In this document: positions 53,851-63,374 of the stretch, piece after piece
How the letters are laid out: the number at the start of each line of letters is the position of its first letter
Position numbering within the stretch: the stretch's first letter is position 1
Source: CBDCVO01 sp965223085
GTDB lineage: Bacteria; Pseudomonadota; Gammaproteobacteria; Ga0077536
Direction of reading: 5' to 3'
DNA length: 64,000 bases
Assembly: GCA_965223085.1 (NCBI GenBank)
Contig: OZ244981.1
Location: 2,356,001-2,420,000, forward strand
The notes under the pieces: generated by a model
What the model was told of the DNA's origin: nothing
What the model saw: the letters and a program-made list of their open reading frames with translations, nothing else
Databases searched by the model: none
Program-made: the position numbers and the translations under genes

Positions 53851-55602
53851 ATGAGAGAAGTGCAGCATCAAAATCCACACGCGGTGATTCAAAACAAAAT
53901 CACCGAGGGGCATTGTGTGATCCTCGATGGAGCCAATGCCACGGAGTTGCAACGACAGGGAGTACAGGAGTATCACTTGAGCGATACCACGCATTGGGGT
54001 TTTGATGCTTTGGACAGCGCGCCAGAGATAGTGCAGAAGGTGCATGCAAGTTATTTGCGCGCCGGTGCGGATGTTATCACCACCAATACTTATGCCGTTC
54101 TCGAGGCGCCGACTTATACGGGTCAGTTGGACGCGCGTCGCGAGCGCGCTTTCCATTGGATGGATATGACCCGGCGGGCTGTCACGCTGGCTCGCAATGC
54201 CATTGCAGAAGTCGGTAAGGACGGCGACGCCGCCGTTGCCTTCAGTATTGGCGGAGAAATTGAAACAGATAAGCACGCGGAAACAATCGATCTACTGCTG
54301 CGTACCTTCGAAACCAGCGCGCCAGACCTAATCCTGTTCGAAACGATGTCGCTGATCAGCGACAACCTGACCATTCCAACTATCGAAAAACTGACCGCCG
54401 CAGGTTGGCCTGTATGGGTGAGCTTTCGCCGTTGCCGCCATGGTGTGTGCAATATCTATGGTCAAATATGGGGTGGGCCTGAGGGGGATTATTTCGGTCG
54501 CTTGGCGCGACGTTTGCAGCAGGTCGGCGTTGCGGCAATCTTGATTAATTGTTTACCCAGGGAGCGTGTCGCCGGCACGATTTCGTGGTTGCGCGATTTC
54601 ACTAGCTTACCGTTAGGCGTCTACCCCAACCTCGGACGTCACCTCGATCCGGATTGGGATTTCGATACCAGCGTGACCCCGGAGGAGTTTGCCGCATTAG
54701 CATTACATTGGCGTGCGGAAGGCGCGCAACTCATTGGGGGCTGCTGTGGTGTCGGGCCGGCGGAAATCCGCGCACTGGCTAGGGCACTTGCTGGTACCCC
54801 AAGCGGTAATGACCGGTACGAAGCTGTTGCGGGCGTCTCCTTGGAAGGGACTTTGGCGCAGGGTGCGCTTGAGGGTGTACCAGCAGCTCCCTGGCGCGAT
54901 GCGCAGGGTCGCGATATTTATCCCTTACCGGTTCCGGAAATCATCGTCGATCCGGACGTGTTTGTGCCGACCCAGGGCAGTTATTTGATCTGGAAGCACT
55001 TGTTCAATAATGGTACTGGCGCTGCGCGGCGTTGCCTTGACGTCGGCTGCGGTGCGGGCATTTTGTCGGTACAGCTCGCGCTGAATGGCGCGACGCACGT
55101 CACTGCTATCGATATCCAGAAAGAAGCAGTAGCGAACACTTTAACCAACGCGTTTCGCAACGACGTAGCCGATCGGGTTGCAGGGGAGGTTGTTGATCTC
55201 TATGCATTCCAAGCGGAAAAGCCCTATGACGTCATTGTGGCGAGCCTCTATCAAATGCCAACGGATCCCAAAGGGACGCTCAGCACCCATAGAGCCATCG
55301 ATTTCTGGGGTCGTAACTTATTAGATCATTTCATCACCGCATTACCGCGGTTGTTGAGTGACGATGGTGTCGCTTACATGATGCAGGTTTCGGTGCTCGG
55401 CCAGTACCGCACTGCGGCCTTGTTAGCGCAACTCGGCTTGAAGTCGCGCGTGATAGATTTCAACCTTTTCGACTTCAACCCGGTTTTTCTGGAGAACCTC
55501 GCCCAAATACAGCAGGTTGAACAACTATCGGATGCCTATCACCTGCAATTCGGTGATCATCATATTTTAGTGATCTATCTCATTGAAGTGAGTCGCTGCT
55601 AG
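53851..55602 (+). CDS. homocysteine S-methyltransferase fused to a SAM-dependent methyltransferase
   Basis: A 583-residue two-domain protein. Residues about 17-315 form a homocysteine S-methyltransferase (MmuM/BHMT-type) barrel with zinc ligands Cys234 (I-N-C-L-P) and Cys298-Cys299 (G-G-C-C-G). Residues about 365-583 form a class I SAM methyltransferase with L-D-V-G-C-G-A-G at 396-403 and A-I-D-I-Q at 419-423, then V-A-S-L-Y-Q-M-P. One domain could demethylate a donor toward homocysteine while the other uses SAM, but the joint role is unknown. Convergent with phaR. Confidence 0.85.
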   Translation: MREVQHQNPHAVIQNKITEGHCVILDGANATELQRQGVQEYHLSDTTHWGFDALDSAPEIVQKVHASYLRAGADVITTNTYAVLEAPTYTGQLDARRERAFHWMDMTRRAVTLARNAIAEVGKDGDAAVAFSIGGEIETDKHAETIDLLLRTFETSAPDLILFETMSLISDNLTIPTIEKLTAAGWPVWVSFRRCRHGVCNIYGQIWGGPEGDYFGRLARRLQQVGVAAILINCLPRERVAGTISWLRDFTSLPLGVYPNLGRHLDPDWDFDTSVTPEEFAALALHWRAEGAQLIGGCCGVGPAEIRALARALAGTPSGNDRYEAVAGVSLEGTLAQGALEGVPAAPWRDAQGRDIYPLPVPEIIVDPDVFVPTQGSYLIWKHLFNNGTGAARRCLDVGCGAGILSVQLALNGATHVTAIDIQKEAVANTLTNAFRNDVADRVAGEVVDLYAFQAEKPYDVIVASLYQMPTDPKGTLSTHRAIDFWGRNLLDHFITALPRLLSDDGVAYMMQVSVLGQYRTAALLAQLGLKSRVIDFNLFDFNPVFLENLAQIQQVEQLSDAYHLQFGDHHILVIYLIEVSRC

Positions 55603-55616
55603 TCCGGCTATCGCAC
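55599..55616 (+). repeat. REP-like intergenic repeat, copy 2 (inverted partner of copy 3)
   Basis: CTAGTCCGGCTATCGCAC differs at a few places from the consensus CTAGCCCGGATATTGCAC. It overlaps the stop of the fusion gene. The inverted partner lies at 55732-55749. Confidence 0.55.
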
Positions 55617-55731
55617 CCGGCGCTTGTTGCGCGAGCGCCACTAGGTCGCGGTCAGGAAAATACGTGTGGACAGTAGCGAAGCGGTGATGTGCGTAACGCT
55701 AGGACAGTCGACGTTGAGTCAGGTCCAGATC

Positions 55732-55749
55732 GCGCAATATCTGGGCTAG
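55732..55749 (-). repeat. REP-like intergenic repeat, copy 3
   Basis: GCGCAATATCTGGGCTAG is the reverse form of the consensus and overlaps the phaR stop. With copy 2 it forms an inverted pair about 115 bases apart between convergent genes. Confidence 0.58.
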
Positions 55750-56231
55750 TCTGTTGTCTCGTCACTATTCTTTATTATGCCACCTGCTTTCAAAAAACTT
55801 TCCTGCCACTTTTGCCAAACTTCCATATTGCGTTTCGCGACTTCATTGAAGGCTGAGGGCATGGGGCTATATTGCATCGCGTCTGTCATCTGTTCTTGCA
55901 AACGCTTTTGCTGTTCGTAAATCAAGCCGAGACTGTTACGTAAATAATCACCGGCGACAGATTGCATGGAGTTCCCATAAAAAGATATGAGCTGCTGGAG
56001 GATATCGGTGCTAAAAATCGGTTCGCCGCTTTCTTCTTGTTCGATAATAATTTGCAGCAAAATACTGCGCGTAATGTCGTCGCCGGATTTATTGTCGATG
56101 ACGGCAAAGGGTATGTCCGCCAAAACCAATTTGCGCACGTCGGCCAGCGTAACGTATTTACTTTCGCTGGTATCGTAAAGCCGTCGATTGGGGTACTTTT
56201 TTATAACCCGTCTGCTGTGATTCTCGCTCAT
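55746..56231 (-). CDS. phaR: PHA synthesis repressor PhaR
   Basis: A 161-residue regulator. The conserved N-terminal DNA-binding segment reads V-I-K-K-Y-P-N-R-R-L-Y-D-T (from residue 7), followed by the PHB-accumulation domain and a C-terminal helical tail. PhaR binds PHA granules and represses phasin and PHA genes when free. ATG 56231 is chosen because the family starts just before this motif; the longer frame to 56327 adds unrelated residues. It fits the phaE-phaC locus 4 kb away. Confidence 0.92.
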   Translation of the reverse strand: MSENHSRRVIKKYPNRRLYDTSESKYVTLADVRKLVLADIPFAVIDNKSGDDITRSILLQIIIEQEESGEPIFSTDILQQLISFYGNSMQSVAGDYLRNSLGLIYEQQKRLQEQMTDAMQYSPMPSAFNEVAKRNMEVWQKWQESFLKAGGIIKNSDETTD

Positions 56232-56351
56232 AAAGTTCTCGCTGGCTGCTGCTAGTATCACGCCTAATACCGCTAATTTACGGTGCACTGCACAACTATG
56301 CAAGCGACGATTCGCCGCCGTATGCACGGTGTGCCGTGTTTTGCCGGCGTT

Positions 56352-56369
56352 CTAGCCCGGATATCGCAC
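56352..56369 (+). repeat. REP-like intergenic repeat, copy 4
   Basis: CTAGCCCGGATATCGCAC matches the consensus closely. It lies between phaR and lpd, upstream of phaR and 15 bases from the lpd stop. Confidence 0.65.
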
Positions 56370-56383
56370 CAAAACCGCGGATG

Positions 56384-57802
56384 CTAGACGTGGATCGCGC
56401 GTTTATCGCTCGCCAAGGCTGCTTCGTGCATGCTTTCGGCCAATGTCGGGTGGGCGTGAATAGTGCGCGCCAAATCTTCCGCGCTGCCGAGAAACGACAT
56501 GGCTACGACGGCTTCGGCGATCAACTCTGAAGCGTTGGGGCCAATGATGTGGGCGCCCAGCAAGGCGTCGCTCGTCGCATCGCTGAGCAGTTTAACAAAG
56601 CCTGCGGTTTCTCCCATCGCGCGTGCGCGGCCGCTGGCCATGAAGGGGAATTTCCCGACCTTATAGGCTCGCTGCGCACTTTTTAGATCTGCCTCGGTAC
56701 TACCAGCCCAAGCGATTTCTGGCCACGTATAGATCACCCACGGGCAATAGGTGTGGTCTAAGTGCGGTTTTTGTCCGGCAATAATTTCGGCGACCGCAAC
56801 ACCTTCCTCGGACGCTTTGTGGGCCAGCATTGGTCCGCCGACGCAATCACCGATCGCATAGATGCCGGGAATATTCGTTTGCAGCTGATGGTTAACCTGA
56901 ATGAAGCCTCGTGCCATCGTGATCCCGAGATCATCAGCACCAAGTCCCGCAGTATTCGGCACCCGCCCTACGGCGACGATCACACGGTCGAAGGCCGCCG
57001 AGTCGTCGCCGTCTTGGCCCGTGTACTTCACTGCAACACCTTCCGATTCGGGGTTAACACCAGTCACTTTGGTGTTGAGTCGTATGTCGAGTCCTTGCTT
57101 GGTTAAGATCTTCAAGGCTTCTTTGGAAACATCTGGATCGGCACCAGCGAGAAACTCGGGCAGTGCTTCAAATATCGTCACCTCGGCTCCCAAACGCCGC
57201 CATACACTACCGAGTTCGAGACCGATCACGCCGGCCCCGATAATGCCGAGGCGTTTGGGCACGTGATCGAATGCCAAGGCGCCGGTGGAATCGACGATCT
57301 GGTTGTGATCGATCGCTGCGACTGGGATATTGGCGGGCACGGAGCCGGTTGCGATAATGATGTGCTGCGCTTGCAAGCGGGCAGTTTCTTCGCCATTGCC
57401 GTCACGAACACTAACTTGGTGATCGGGCTGCAAGAAGCCTCGACCTTGTACCCAAGTGATTTTGTTTTTTTTGAACAGCCCCACGATGCCTTGGGTGAGG
57501 GTCGCGACAATTTTTTGCTTGCGATTCTGCATCGCGGCGATGTCGATTTCGACCTCACCACGCACTGCGATCCCGTGGGCGGCGGCGTGTCGCGTGATGT
57601 GTTCGTAGTGATGTGAGGAGTCGAGCAAGGCCTTTGACGGAATGCAACCTACGTTCAAGCATGTACCGCCCAGAGTGTAGGCCCCTTCCGGATTAGTCCA
57701 GGCGTCGATGCATGCGGTCTTGAAGCCTAGCTGTGCGCAACGAATCGCGGCAACGTAGCCACCTGGCCCGGCGCCCACGACGATGACGTCATAGTTGTCC
57801 AC
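56384..57802 (-). CDS. lpd: dihydrolipoyl dehydrogenase
   Basis: A 472-residue FAD flavoprotein (E3). The FAD motif V-V-G-A-G-P-G-G-Y starts at residue 8, and the redox disulfide is Cys48-Cys53 (C-L-N-V-G-C). The NAD motif G-I-I-G-A-G-V-I-G-L-E-L-G lies near residue 186, and the C-terminal H-A-H-P-T-L-A-E active-site His is in place. It reoxidises dihydrolipoamide of the 2-oxoglutarate (and possibly pyruvate or glycine) complexes. Last gene of sucA-sucB-lpd, nine bases after sucB. Confidence 0.95.
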   Translation of the reverse strand: MDNYDVIVVGAGPGGYVAAIRCAQLGFKTACIDAWTNPEGAYTLGGTCLNVGCIPSKALLDSSHHYEHITRHAAAHGIAVRGEVEIDIAAMQNRKQKIVATLTQGIVGLFKKNKITWVQGRGFLQPDHQVSVRDGNGEETARLQAQHIIIATGSVPANIPVAAIDHNQIVDSTGALAFDHVPKRLGIIGAGVIGLELGSVWRRLGAEVTIFEALPEFLAGADPDVSKEALKILTKQGLDIRLNTKVTGVNPESEGVAVKYTGQDGDDSAAFDRVIVAVGRVPNTAGLGADDLGITMARGFIQVNHQLQTNIPGIYAIGDCVGGPMLAHKASEEGVAVAEIIAGQKPHLDHTYCPWVIYTWPEIAWAGSTEADLKSAQRAYKVGKFPFMASGRARAMGETAGFVKLLSDATSDALLGAHIIGPNASELIAEAVVAMSFLGSAEDLARTIHAHPTLAESMHEAALASDKRAIHV

Positions 57803-57811
57803 AAGCCACCC

Positions 57812-59032
57812 CTAGATTTGCAATAACAAACGACTCGGATCTTCGAGTAGTTGTCGTATCGTGTCGAGGAATTGCACCGCTTCGCGTCCGTCGATTATGC
57901 GGTGATCGTAGGACAAGGCCAGATACATCATCGGGCGTATAACGACGTCACCGTTTTCTGCCACCGGGCGTGGTTGAATCTTATGCATGCCAAGGATGGC
58001 ACTTTGAGGTGGATTTAGAATTGGCGTAGAAACCAGCGATCCGAAAATGCCGCCATTGCTAATGGTGAACGTTCCACCGGTGAGCTCCTCTAGGGTAATT
58101 TTGCCCGATTGCGCCCGTTCGCCGTAGTCGCGAATAGTGTTTTCGATCGTCGCGAAAGACATGCTATCGGCGTTCCGCAGGATCGGCACCACCAGGCCCC
58201 GTTCCGATCCCACCGCGACGCCGACATCGAAATAGCCATGATAAATAATGTCATCATTATCGATAGATGCATTGACCACGGGAAACTTTTTCAATGCCGC
58301 TACTGCGGCTTTGACGAAAAACGACATGAAACCCAAACGCACACCGTATTGCTGTTCGAACTGGTCTTTGTAGCGCTTACGTAAATCCATCACGGGTTGC
58401 ATATTGGCTTCGTTAAACGTTGTCAATATCGCGGCTTGCTGTTGGGCAGCGAGCAGGCGCTCCGCCGTGCGCTTGCGCAAGCGGGTCATCGCGACGCGCT
58501 CTTCCGGGCGCGCGCCTAAGTCGACGGCCGGGGGCATTGTCGTCGCAGCCGCCGGCGGCGCTTTTGCGTCGGCGTTGATAAAAGCGACCACGTCACCCTT
58601 GGTGAGACGGCCATCTTTGCCCGATGCGGGGATCGTTGTGCCTGCGAGATCGTGCTCGGCGACCAGCTTACGGGCCGCTGGACCCATTTTCGATTCCGCC
58701 GCCTCCATCGCGCGCACAGTCGTTTGCGCATCTGTCGGTGGCGCAGCTTCCGCTGGCGGCTCATCCGCGGCCGGGGCGCTCGGGCTGGCGACCGCGGCGG
58801 TGTCGATAACAGCTAGCACCTCGTCACTTAGCACGACGTCACCGGCTTGCTTTTTTATTTCAACCAAGACGCCGCCGTCAGGTGCCGCGACTTCCAGGGT
58901 TACTTTGTCGGTTTCCAAATCAATGAGGTTGTCACCGCGCTGTACGGCCTCGCCCGCCTGCTTATACCACTCCAGCAACGTAGCGTCGGGTACGGATTCA
59001 GCAAGCGCGGGGACTTTAACTTCTATTAACAC
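57812..59032 (-). CDS. sucB: dihydrolipoyllysine-residue succinyltransferase
   Basis: A 406-residue E2 component. A single lipoyl domain carries Lys43 (E-T-D-K-V-T-L-E-V). A Pro/Ala-rich linker and a peripheral-subunit-binding segment (V-A-E-H-D-L-A-G-T-T-I near residue 124) follow. The catalytic acyltransferase domain ends with S-Y-D-H-R-I-I-D-G-R. Gene order and the single lipoyl domain make succinyl transfer more likely than acetyl or branched-chain transfer. It starts 48 bases after sucA. Confidence 0.95.
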   Translation of the reverse strand: MLIEVKVPALAESVPDATLLEWYKQAGEAVQRGDNLIDLETDKVTLEVAAPDGGVLVEIKKQAGDVVLSDEVLAVIDTAAVASPSAPAADEPPAEAAPPTDAQTTVRAMEAAESKMGPAARKLVAEHDLAGTTIPASGKDGRLTKGDVVAFINADAKAPPAAATTMPPAVDLGARPEERVAMTRLRKRTAERLLAAQQQAAILTTFNEANMQPVMDLRKRYKDQFEQQYGVRLGFMSFFVKAAVAALKKFPVVNASIDNDDIIYHGYFDVGVAVGSERGLVVPILRNADSMSFATIENTIRDYGERAQSGKITLEELTGGTFTISNGGIFGSLVSTPILNPPQSAILGMHKIQPRPVAENGDVVIRPMMYLALSYDHRIIDGREAVQFLDTIRQLLEDPSRLLLQI

Positions 59033-59080
59033 GATAGTTGTCCTTGCTTTGATTCGGAAAAGGGCAAATTATTGCAGACC

Positions 59081-61897
59081 CTAGGCCGTTTTCTTGGTTT
59101 CACTCGCACTGCGTTCGTGCACGCGCAGGGCTTGGTCAACAATATCTTTTTGCTGCTTGATATGCAGTGCATAGTAACCGACGGCCGGCGAGGCAGAATA
59201 CGGCCGCGCAACACAGCGCAACGGGATCGTGTTTGGGAAGCAACCGCCTAAGTGGCGTTTCGACAAAAGCACCGACCAAGCACCCTGGTTACGTGGTTCT
59301 TCTTGAACCCAGATGATTTCTTCTAGATCGCTATATTGGTCCGCAGCCGCTTGCAACTCTTCGGTCGGAAACGGGTAGAGCTGCTCTAAGCGGAATATCG
59401 CGGTATCGGTAATTTCGTGGTTGCGACGTGTTTCTAACAAATCGAAATAGACTTTGCCGCTGCATATGAGTAGGCGTCGAACTTGATCAACAGGAATAGC
59501 GTCTATTTCGCCGATAACCACCCGAAACGTGCCAGTAGTGATATCAGTCACCGAGGATACCGATAGCTTGTGTCGCAGGAGGCTTTTCGGACTCATAATC
59601 ACCAAAGGTTTGCGATAAGGGCGGATCACCTGACGGCGGATTAAATGAAACATCTGCGCGGGCGTCGTCGGGTAGACAACTTGCATATTGTCTTCCGCGC
59701 ACAGCTGCAGATAGCGTTCGAGACGGGCCGAGGAGTGCTCCGGTCCTTGCCCGTCGTAGCCATGCGGCAACAACATCGTCAAACCGCAAAACCGACCCCA
59801 TTTCTCTTCGCACGAAGCAATGAATTGATCGATCACGACTTGTGCACCGTTAGCAAAATCGCCAAATTGCGCTTCCCAAATGACGAGTGCGCGCGGTTCC
59901 GCACTTGCGTAGCCGTATTCGAAACCGAGCACCGCTTCTTCAGACAACGTGGAATTGATAACTAGAAAACTCGCTTGGTCTTCGCGCAAATTTTGCAAAG
60001 GCAAATAAGTGTCGCCGGTTTTTTGATCGTGGAGTACCGCATGGCGGTGAAAAAAGGTGCCACGGCCGCTGTCTTGGCCAGAAATTCTGACCGGATGCCC
60101 TTCCACCAGAAGGGCGGCGTAGGCAAGGTTTTCGGCGTAGCCCCAATCGAGTGGTTTTTGATCGAGGCCCATGTCGCGGCGGTCTTGCACTATCTTACGC
60201 ACTGCGCGGTGTAGCTCGAAATGCTCGGGGTAGTCGATGAGTCGTTGGGTTAGATCGGCGACCATTGCGGGTGCGATAGCAGTTGCACACGGGTCACGCC
60301 ATTCTACATTACGGTACGGCTCATAGTTGATCAGAAAACGACTGTCGTGCACGTTGGCATAGGGTCGCGATACGACGATATTATTTTCGAGAGCGTCAAC
60401 ATAGCGCGCTGTATACTGGCCTGCGGTGTCCGCATCGATGACGCCTTCGGCGACGAGCTTTTCCGCGTAAATCTTCGGCGCGCCGGGATGTTTGCGCACT
60501 TGTTGATACATCATTGGCTGGGTCGCGGACGGTTCGTCTGCTTCGCTGTGTCCGTGCTTGCGGTAGCACACGAGATCGATGACGACATCCTTATTGAATT
60601 CCATGCGGAAATCCATCGCGATCTGGGCTACGAAGCAAACGGCTTCTGGATCGTCAGCGTTTACGTGGAAAATCGGCGCTTGCACCATTTTAGCCACGTC
60701 GGTGCAATATAAAGTCGAACGCGAGTCGAGCGGATCGCTAGTGGTGAAGCCGATTTGGTTGTTAATAATTAAATGTACCGTGCCCCCCGTCGTGTAACCG
60801 CGCGTTTGCGACAAATTAAATGTTTCCATTACGATGCCTTGCCCGGCGAACGCCGCGTCGCCGTGAACGAGCAGTGGCAAGACTAAGTTTCTTTCCACGT
60901 CACCTCGGCGGTCTTGACGAGCACGTACGGAACCTTCGACGACGGGATCAATGATTTCCAAGTGCGATGGGTTGAACGCCAGTGTTACGTGTACTGGGCC
61001 GCCTGGGGTGACGATGTCAGAGGAGTATCCTAAATGGTATTTGACGTCGCCCAGGCGGGCTTCTTGGCTGCGGCCTTCGAATTCGTCGAACAGCTTCGAG
61101 GGATGTTTGCCTACGATATTGACGAGCACATTGAGGCGTCCGCGGTGCGCCATACCGACAACCACTTCTTTTAAACCGTGACGTCCGGCGTCTTCCACGA
61201 TTTGGTCGACTAAGGGAATCGCGCTTTCACCCCCCTCCAGCGAAAAGCGTTTTTGCCCCACGTATTTTTTGTGTAGATACTCCTCTAAAGCGCCCGCCGC
61301 GATCAGTCTGTCGAGCAAGTGTCGTCTTTTCTCCGGGCTGAATTGTGGTTTGCCCAGGGCGGGTTCTAAGCGCTGCTGAATCCAGCGTTTTTGCGCGGTT
61401 TCGACGATGTGCATGTATTCCGCACCAATCGTCGAGCAGTAAGTGGCGCGCACGATTTCGATGATTTCCGCTAAGGACGCTTCGTCGACCCCATGCAAAG
61501 AACCGGTATTAAAGACCTGCTGCATATCTTGCTCGCCGAGCCCATGATGGTGGGGATCGAGCTCCGGAACGTGGGGGCGTTCATGTTGATTGAGCGGATC
61601 GAGTTGCGCTTGCCGATGCCCCATAAAGCGAAAGGCGTTTATCAACTGCAGCACCGCTACTTGTTTGCTCTGATCAACGGTACTTTGGCTATTGCTCGGG
61701 CGCTGATTTGTCTGTGCATGAACGAGCATGCGTGCGCGCACAGGTCCGTGTGCACGATCCGGTGTGTCCTGATCTTGCAATTCGTCGAAATACGCCCGCC
61801 ATGCGGGTTCCACGGCATTTGGATCGGTAAGATAAGCCTCGTAGAGACTTTCCAAAAAGGCGGCGTTACCGCCCGATAAACAGGATGGGCGCTGCAT
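59081..61897 (-). CDS. sucA: 2-oxoglutarate dehydrogenase E1
   Basis: A 938-residue thiamine-diphosphate enzyme that decarboxylates 2-oxoglutarate for succinyl-CoA synthesis. The N-terminal segment F-L-E-S-L-Y-E-A-Y binds the complex; G-M-A-H-R-G-R-L-N-V-L near residue 246 and H-G-D-A-A-F-A-G-Q-G near 350 are family blocks; L-P-H-G-Y-D-G-Q-G-P-E-H-S-S-A-R near 705 marks the C-terminal half. Length matches E. coli SucA (933). First gene of the operon, facing mdh. Confidence 0.96.
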   Translation of the reverse strand: MQRPSCLSGGNAAFLESLYEAYLTDPNAVEPAWRAYFDELQDQDTPDRAHGPVRARMLVHAQTNQRPSNSQSTVDQSKQVAVLQLINAFRFMGHRQAQLDPLNQHERPHVPELDPHHHGLGEQDMQQVFNTGSLHGVDEASLAEIIEIVRATYCSTIGAEYMHIVETAQKRWIQQRLEPALGKPQFSPEKRRHLLDRLIAAGALEEYLHKKYVGQKRFSLEGGESAIPLVDQIVEDAGRHGLKEVVVGMAHRGRLNVLVNIVGKHPSKLFDEFEGRSQEARLGDVKYHLGYSSDIVTPGGPVHVTLAFNPSHLEIIDPVVEGSVRARQDRRGDVERNLVLPLLVHGDAAFAGQGIVMETFNLSQTRGYTTGGTVHLIINNQIGFTTSDPLDSRSTLYCTDVAKMVQAPIFHVNADDPEAVCFVAQIAMDFRMEFNKDVVIDLVCYRKHGHSEADEPSATQPMMYQQVRKHPGAPKIYAEKLVAEGVIDADTAGQYTARYVDALENNIVVSRPYANVHDSRFLINYEPYRNVEWRDPCATAIAPAMVADLTQRLIDYPEHFELHRAVRKIVQDRRDMGLDQKPLDWGYAENLAYAALLVEGHPVRISGQDSGRGTFFHRHAVLHDQKTGDTYLPLQNLREDQASFLVINSTLSEEAVLGFEYGYASAEPRALVIWEAQFGDFANGAQVVIDQFIASCEEKWGRFCGLTMLLPHGYDGQGPEHSSARLERYLQLCAEDNMQVVYPTTPAQMFHLIRRQVIRPYRKPLVIMSPKSLLRHKLSVSSVTDITTGTFRVVIGEIDAIPVDQVRRLLICSGKVYFDLLETRRNHEITDTAIFRLEQLYPFPTEELQAAADQYSDLEEIIWVQEEPRNQGAWSVLLSKRHLGGCFPNTIPLRCVARPYSASPAVGYYALHIKQQKDIVDQALRVHERSASETKKTA

Positions 61898-62011
61898 TGT
61901 CCTCCACCAACAGGCGATGTCGCGTGTGTAAATCAGGCGCCGACGGGGTGATACGCTTAACTATCGGCATGCAAAAGAGGATCTTTGATCAACCGCACAC
62001 TAATGTCACCT

Positions 62012-62030
62012 CTAGCCCGGATATTACGCG
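62012..62030 (+). repeat. REP-like intergenic repeat, copy 5 (inverted pair with copy 6)
   Basis: CTAGCCCGGATATTACGCG follows the consensus. Its inverted partner is 55 bases away, so the two could form a long hairpin in the divergent sucA-mdh intergenic region (61898-62387). I see no gene in that region. Confidence 0.65.
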
Positions 62031-62084
62031 CGACGCTCGCCGCGTTGGTGCCGCTAAGCTGTGCTGCGCCAGCAGCCGCGATCC

Positions 62085-62102
62085 TCGTGCAATATCCGGG
62101 CT
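62085..62102 (-). repeat. REP-like intergenic repeat, copy 6
   Basis: TCGTGCAATATCCGGGCT is the reverse complement of the consensus and pairs with copy 5. Confidence 0.68.
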
Positions 62103-62387
62103 GGCGACTTATTTCATGGCGTCGTCCACAGTAAGTTGTGCTTGATGCAATTTCCCGCCGAGCGGTATGCTTGCGCGCGCGGGCGTCGTATCGGGCGCAC
62201 GACAACCATGGGCGTGCGACCTACACCAGGTAGAATCGGCGCCCCGGCGACGTCGCTTTCACGTCGCCGGCGTTACAGTGATGACGAGGGGCCGTCGCTC
62301 GCTTTGCGGTGGGGAAATGGGCGCGTCACTGAACGGGGTTTACGACGTGCTCCGGGGTAATTCTTTTCAACGTCTAGGAAATTACGC

Positions 62388-63374
62388 ATGAAAACACCAG
62401 TCAAAGTAACCGTTACCGGCGCCGCCGGACAGATCTCATATGCTCTTCTTTTTCGAATTGCGGCGGGGGAGATGTTGGGGCCCGAGCAGCCCGTGATTCT
62501 GCAATTGTTGGAAATCCCGCCGGCGATGAAAGCCCTGGAGGGTGTTGCAATGGAGCTGGAGGATGGCGCTTTTCCGATGCTCGCAGACATTATCATGAGC
62601 GACGATCCGGACGTTGCTTTCGACGATACCCGGTTCGCCTTGTTAGTTGGCGCTCGCCCGCGCGGTGCGGGTATGGAGCGTAGCGACTTGCTCGCCGCAA
62701 ATGGTGGTATTTTTAAAATTCAGGGGGCGTCGATTAATGCCAAAGCGAATCGTGAAGTGTTGGTCTTAGTCGTAGGAAACCCGGCTAATACAAACGCTTG
62801 GACTTGTATGCGTTGCGCGCCCGACGTCAACCCGCTGCGGTTCTCGGCACTCACTCGCCTCGATCATAATCGCGCTGTCGCCCAGTTGGCACGGCATACG
62901 AAAAGCGCGGTTGCCGACATCGATGGGGTAACTATCTGGGGTAATCATTCAACGACCCAATATCCGGATTTGAGCCATGCGAAAATCAGGCAGCAACCCG
63001 CGCTTAGCCTGATCGATCGCGCTTGGTATGAAGATGAGTACATTCCTCGCGTGGCGAAGCGCGGCGCTGAAATTATCGCCGCGCGCGGCGCCTCCAGTGC
63101 GGCGTCGGCGGCAAATGCGGCGATCGATCACATGCGTGATTGGGCGCTGGGGATCGACGCGGATAAATGGACTAGCATGGCGGTCGTTAGCGATGGTAGC
63201 TACGGTGTTGATCAAGGTCTAATGTATTCCTTCCCCGTGCGTCTCGCCGGCGGTGGCCGCTATGAGGTCGTCCAGGGCTTGGAGATAGACGCGTTTTCTC
63301 GCCAGAAGATGGCTGCAACCGCCGCCGAGTTGCGCGAAGAACGGGCTGAAATCGAGCAAATGTTAACAACGTAA
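62388..63374 (+). CDS. mdh: malate dehydrogenase
   Basis: A 328-residue NAD-dependent malate dehydrogenase. The Rossmann loop G-A-A-G-Q-I-S-Y occupies residues 11-18. The substrate-binding loop with two Arg (A-R-P-R-G-A-G-M-E-R) and the active-site His in I-W-G-N-H-S-T-T-Q-Y-P near residue 186 are present. Length and motifs match the roughly 328-residue proteobacterial type rather than the E. coli 312-residue type. It completes the TCA neighbourhood. Confidence 0.95.
   Translation: MKTPVKVTVTGAAGQISYALLFRIAAGEMLGPEQPVILQLLEIPPAMKALEGVAMELEDGAFPMLADIIMSDDPDVAFDDTRFALLVGARPRGAGMERSDLLAANGGIFKIQGASINAKANREVLVLVVGNPANTNAWTCMRCAPDVNPLRFSALTRLDHNRAVAQLARHTKSAVADIDGVTIWGNHSTTQYPDLSHAKIRQQPALSLIDRAWYEDEYIPRVAKRGAEIIAARGASSAASAANAAIDHMRDWALGIDADKWTSMAVVSDGSYGVDQGLMYSFPVRLAGGGRYEVVQGLEIDAFSRQKMAATAAELREERAEIEQMLTT

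Noticed and set aside
55599..55749. A MITE bounded by the two inverted repeat copies
   Set aside because: The copies overlap stop codons of convergent genes, and there is no target duplication, so a REP-type pair is the better reading.
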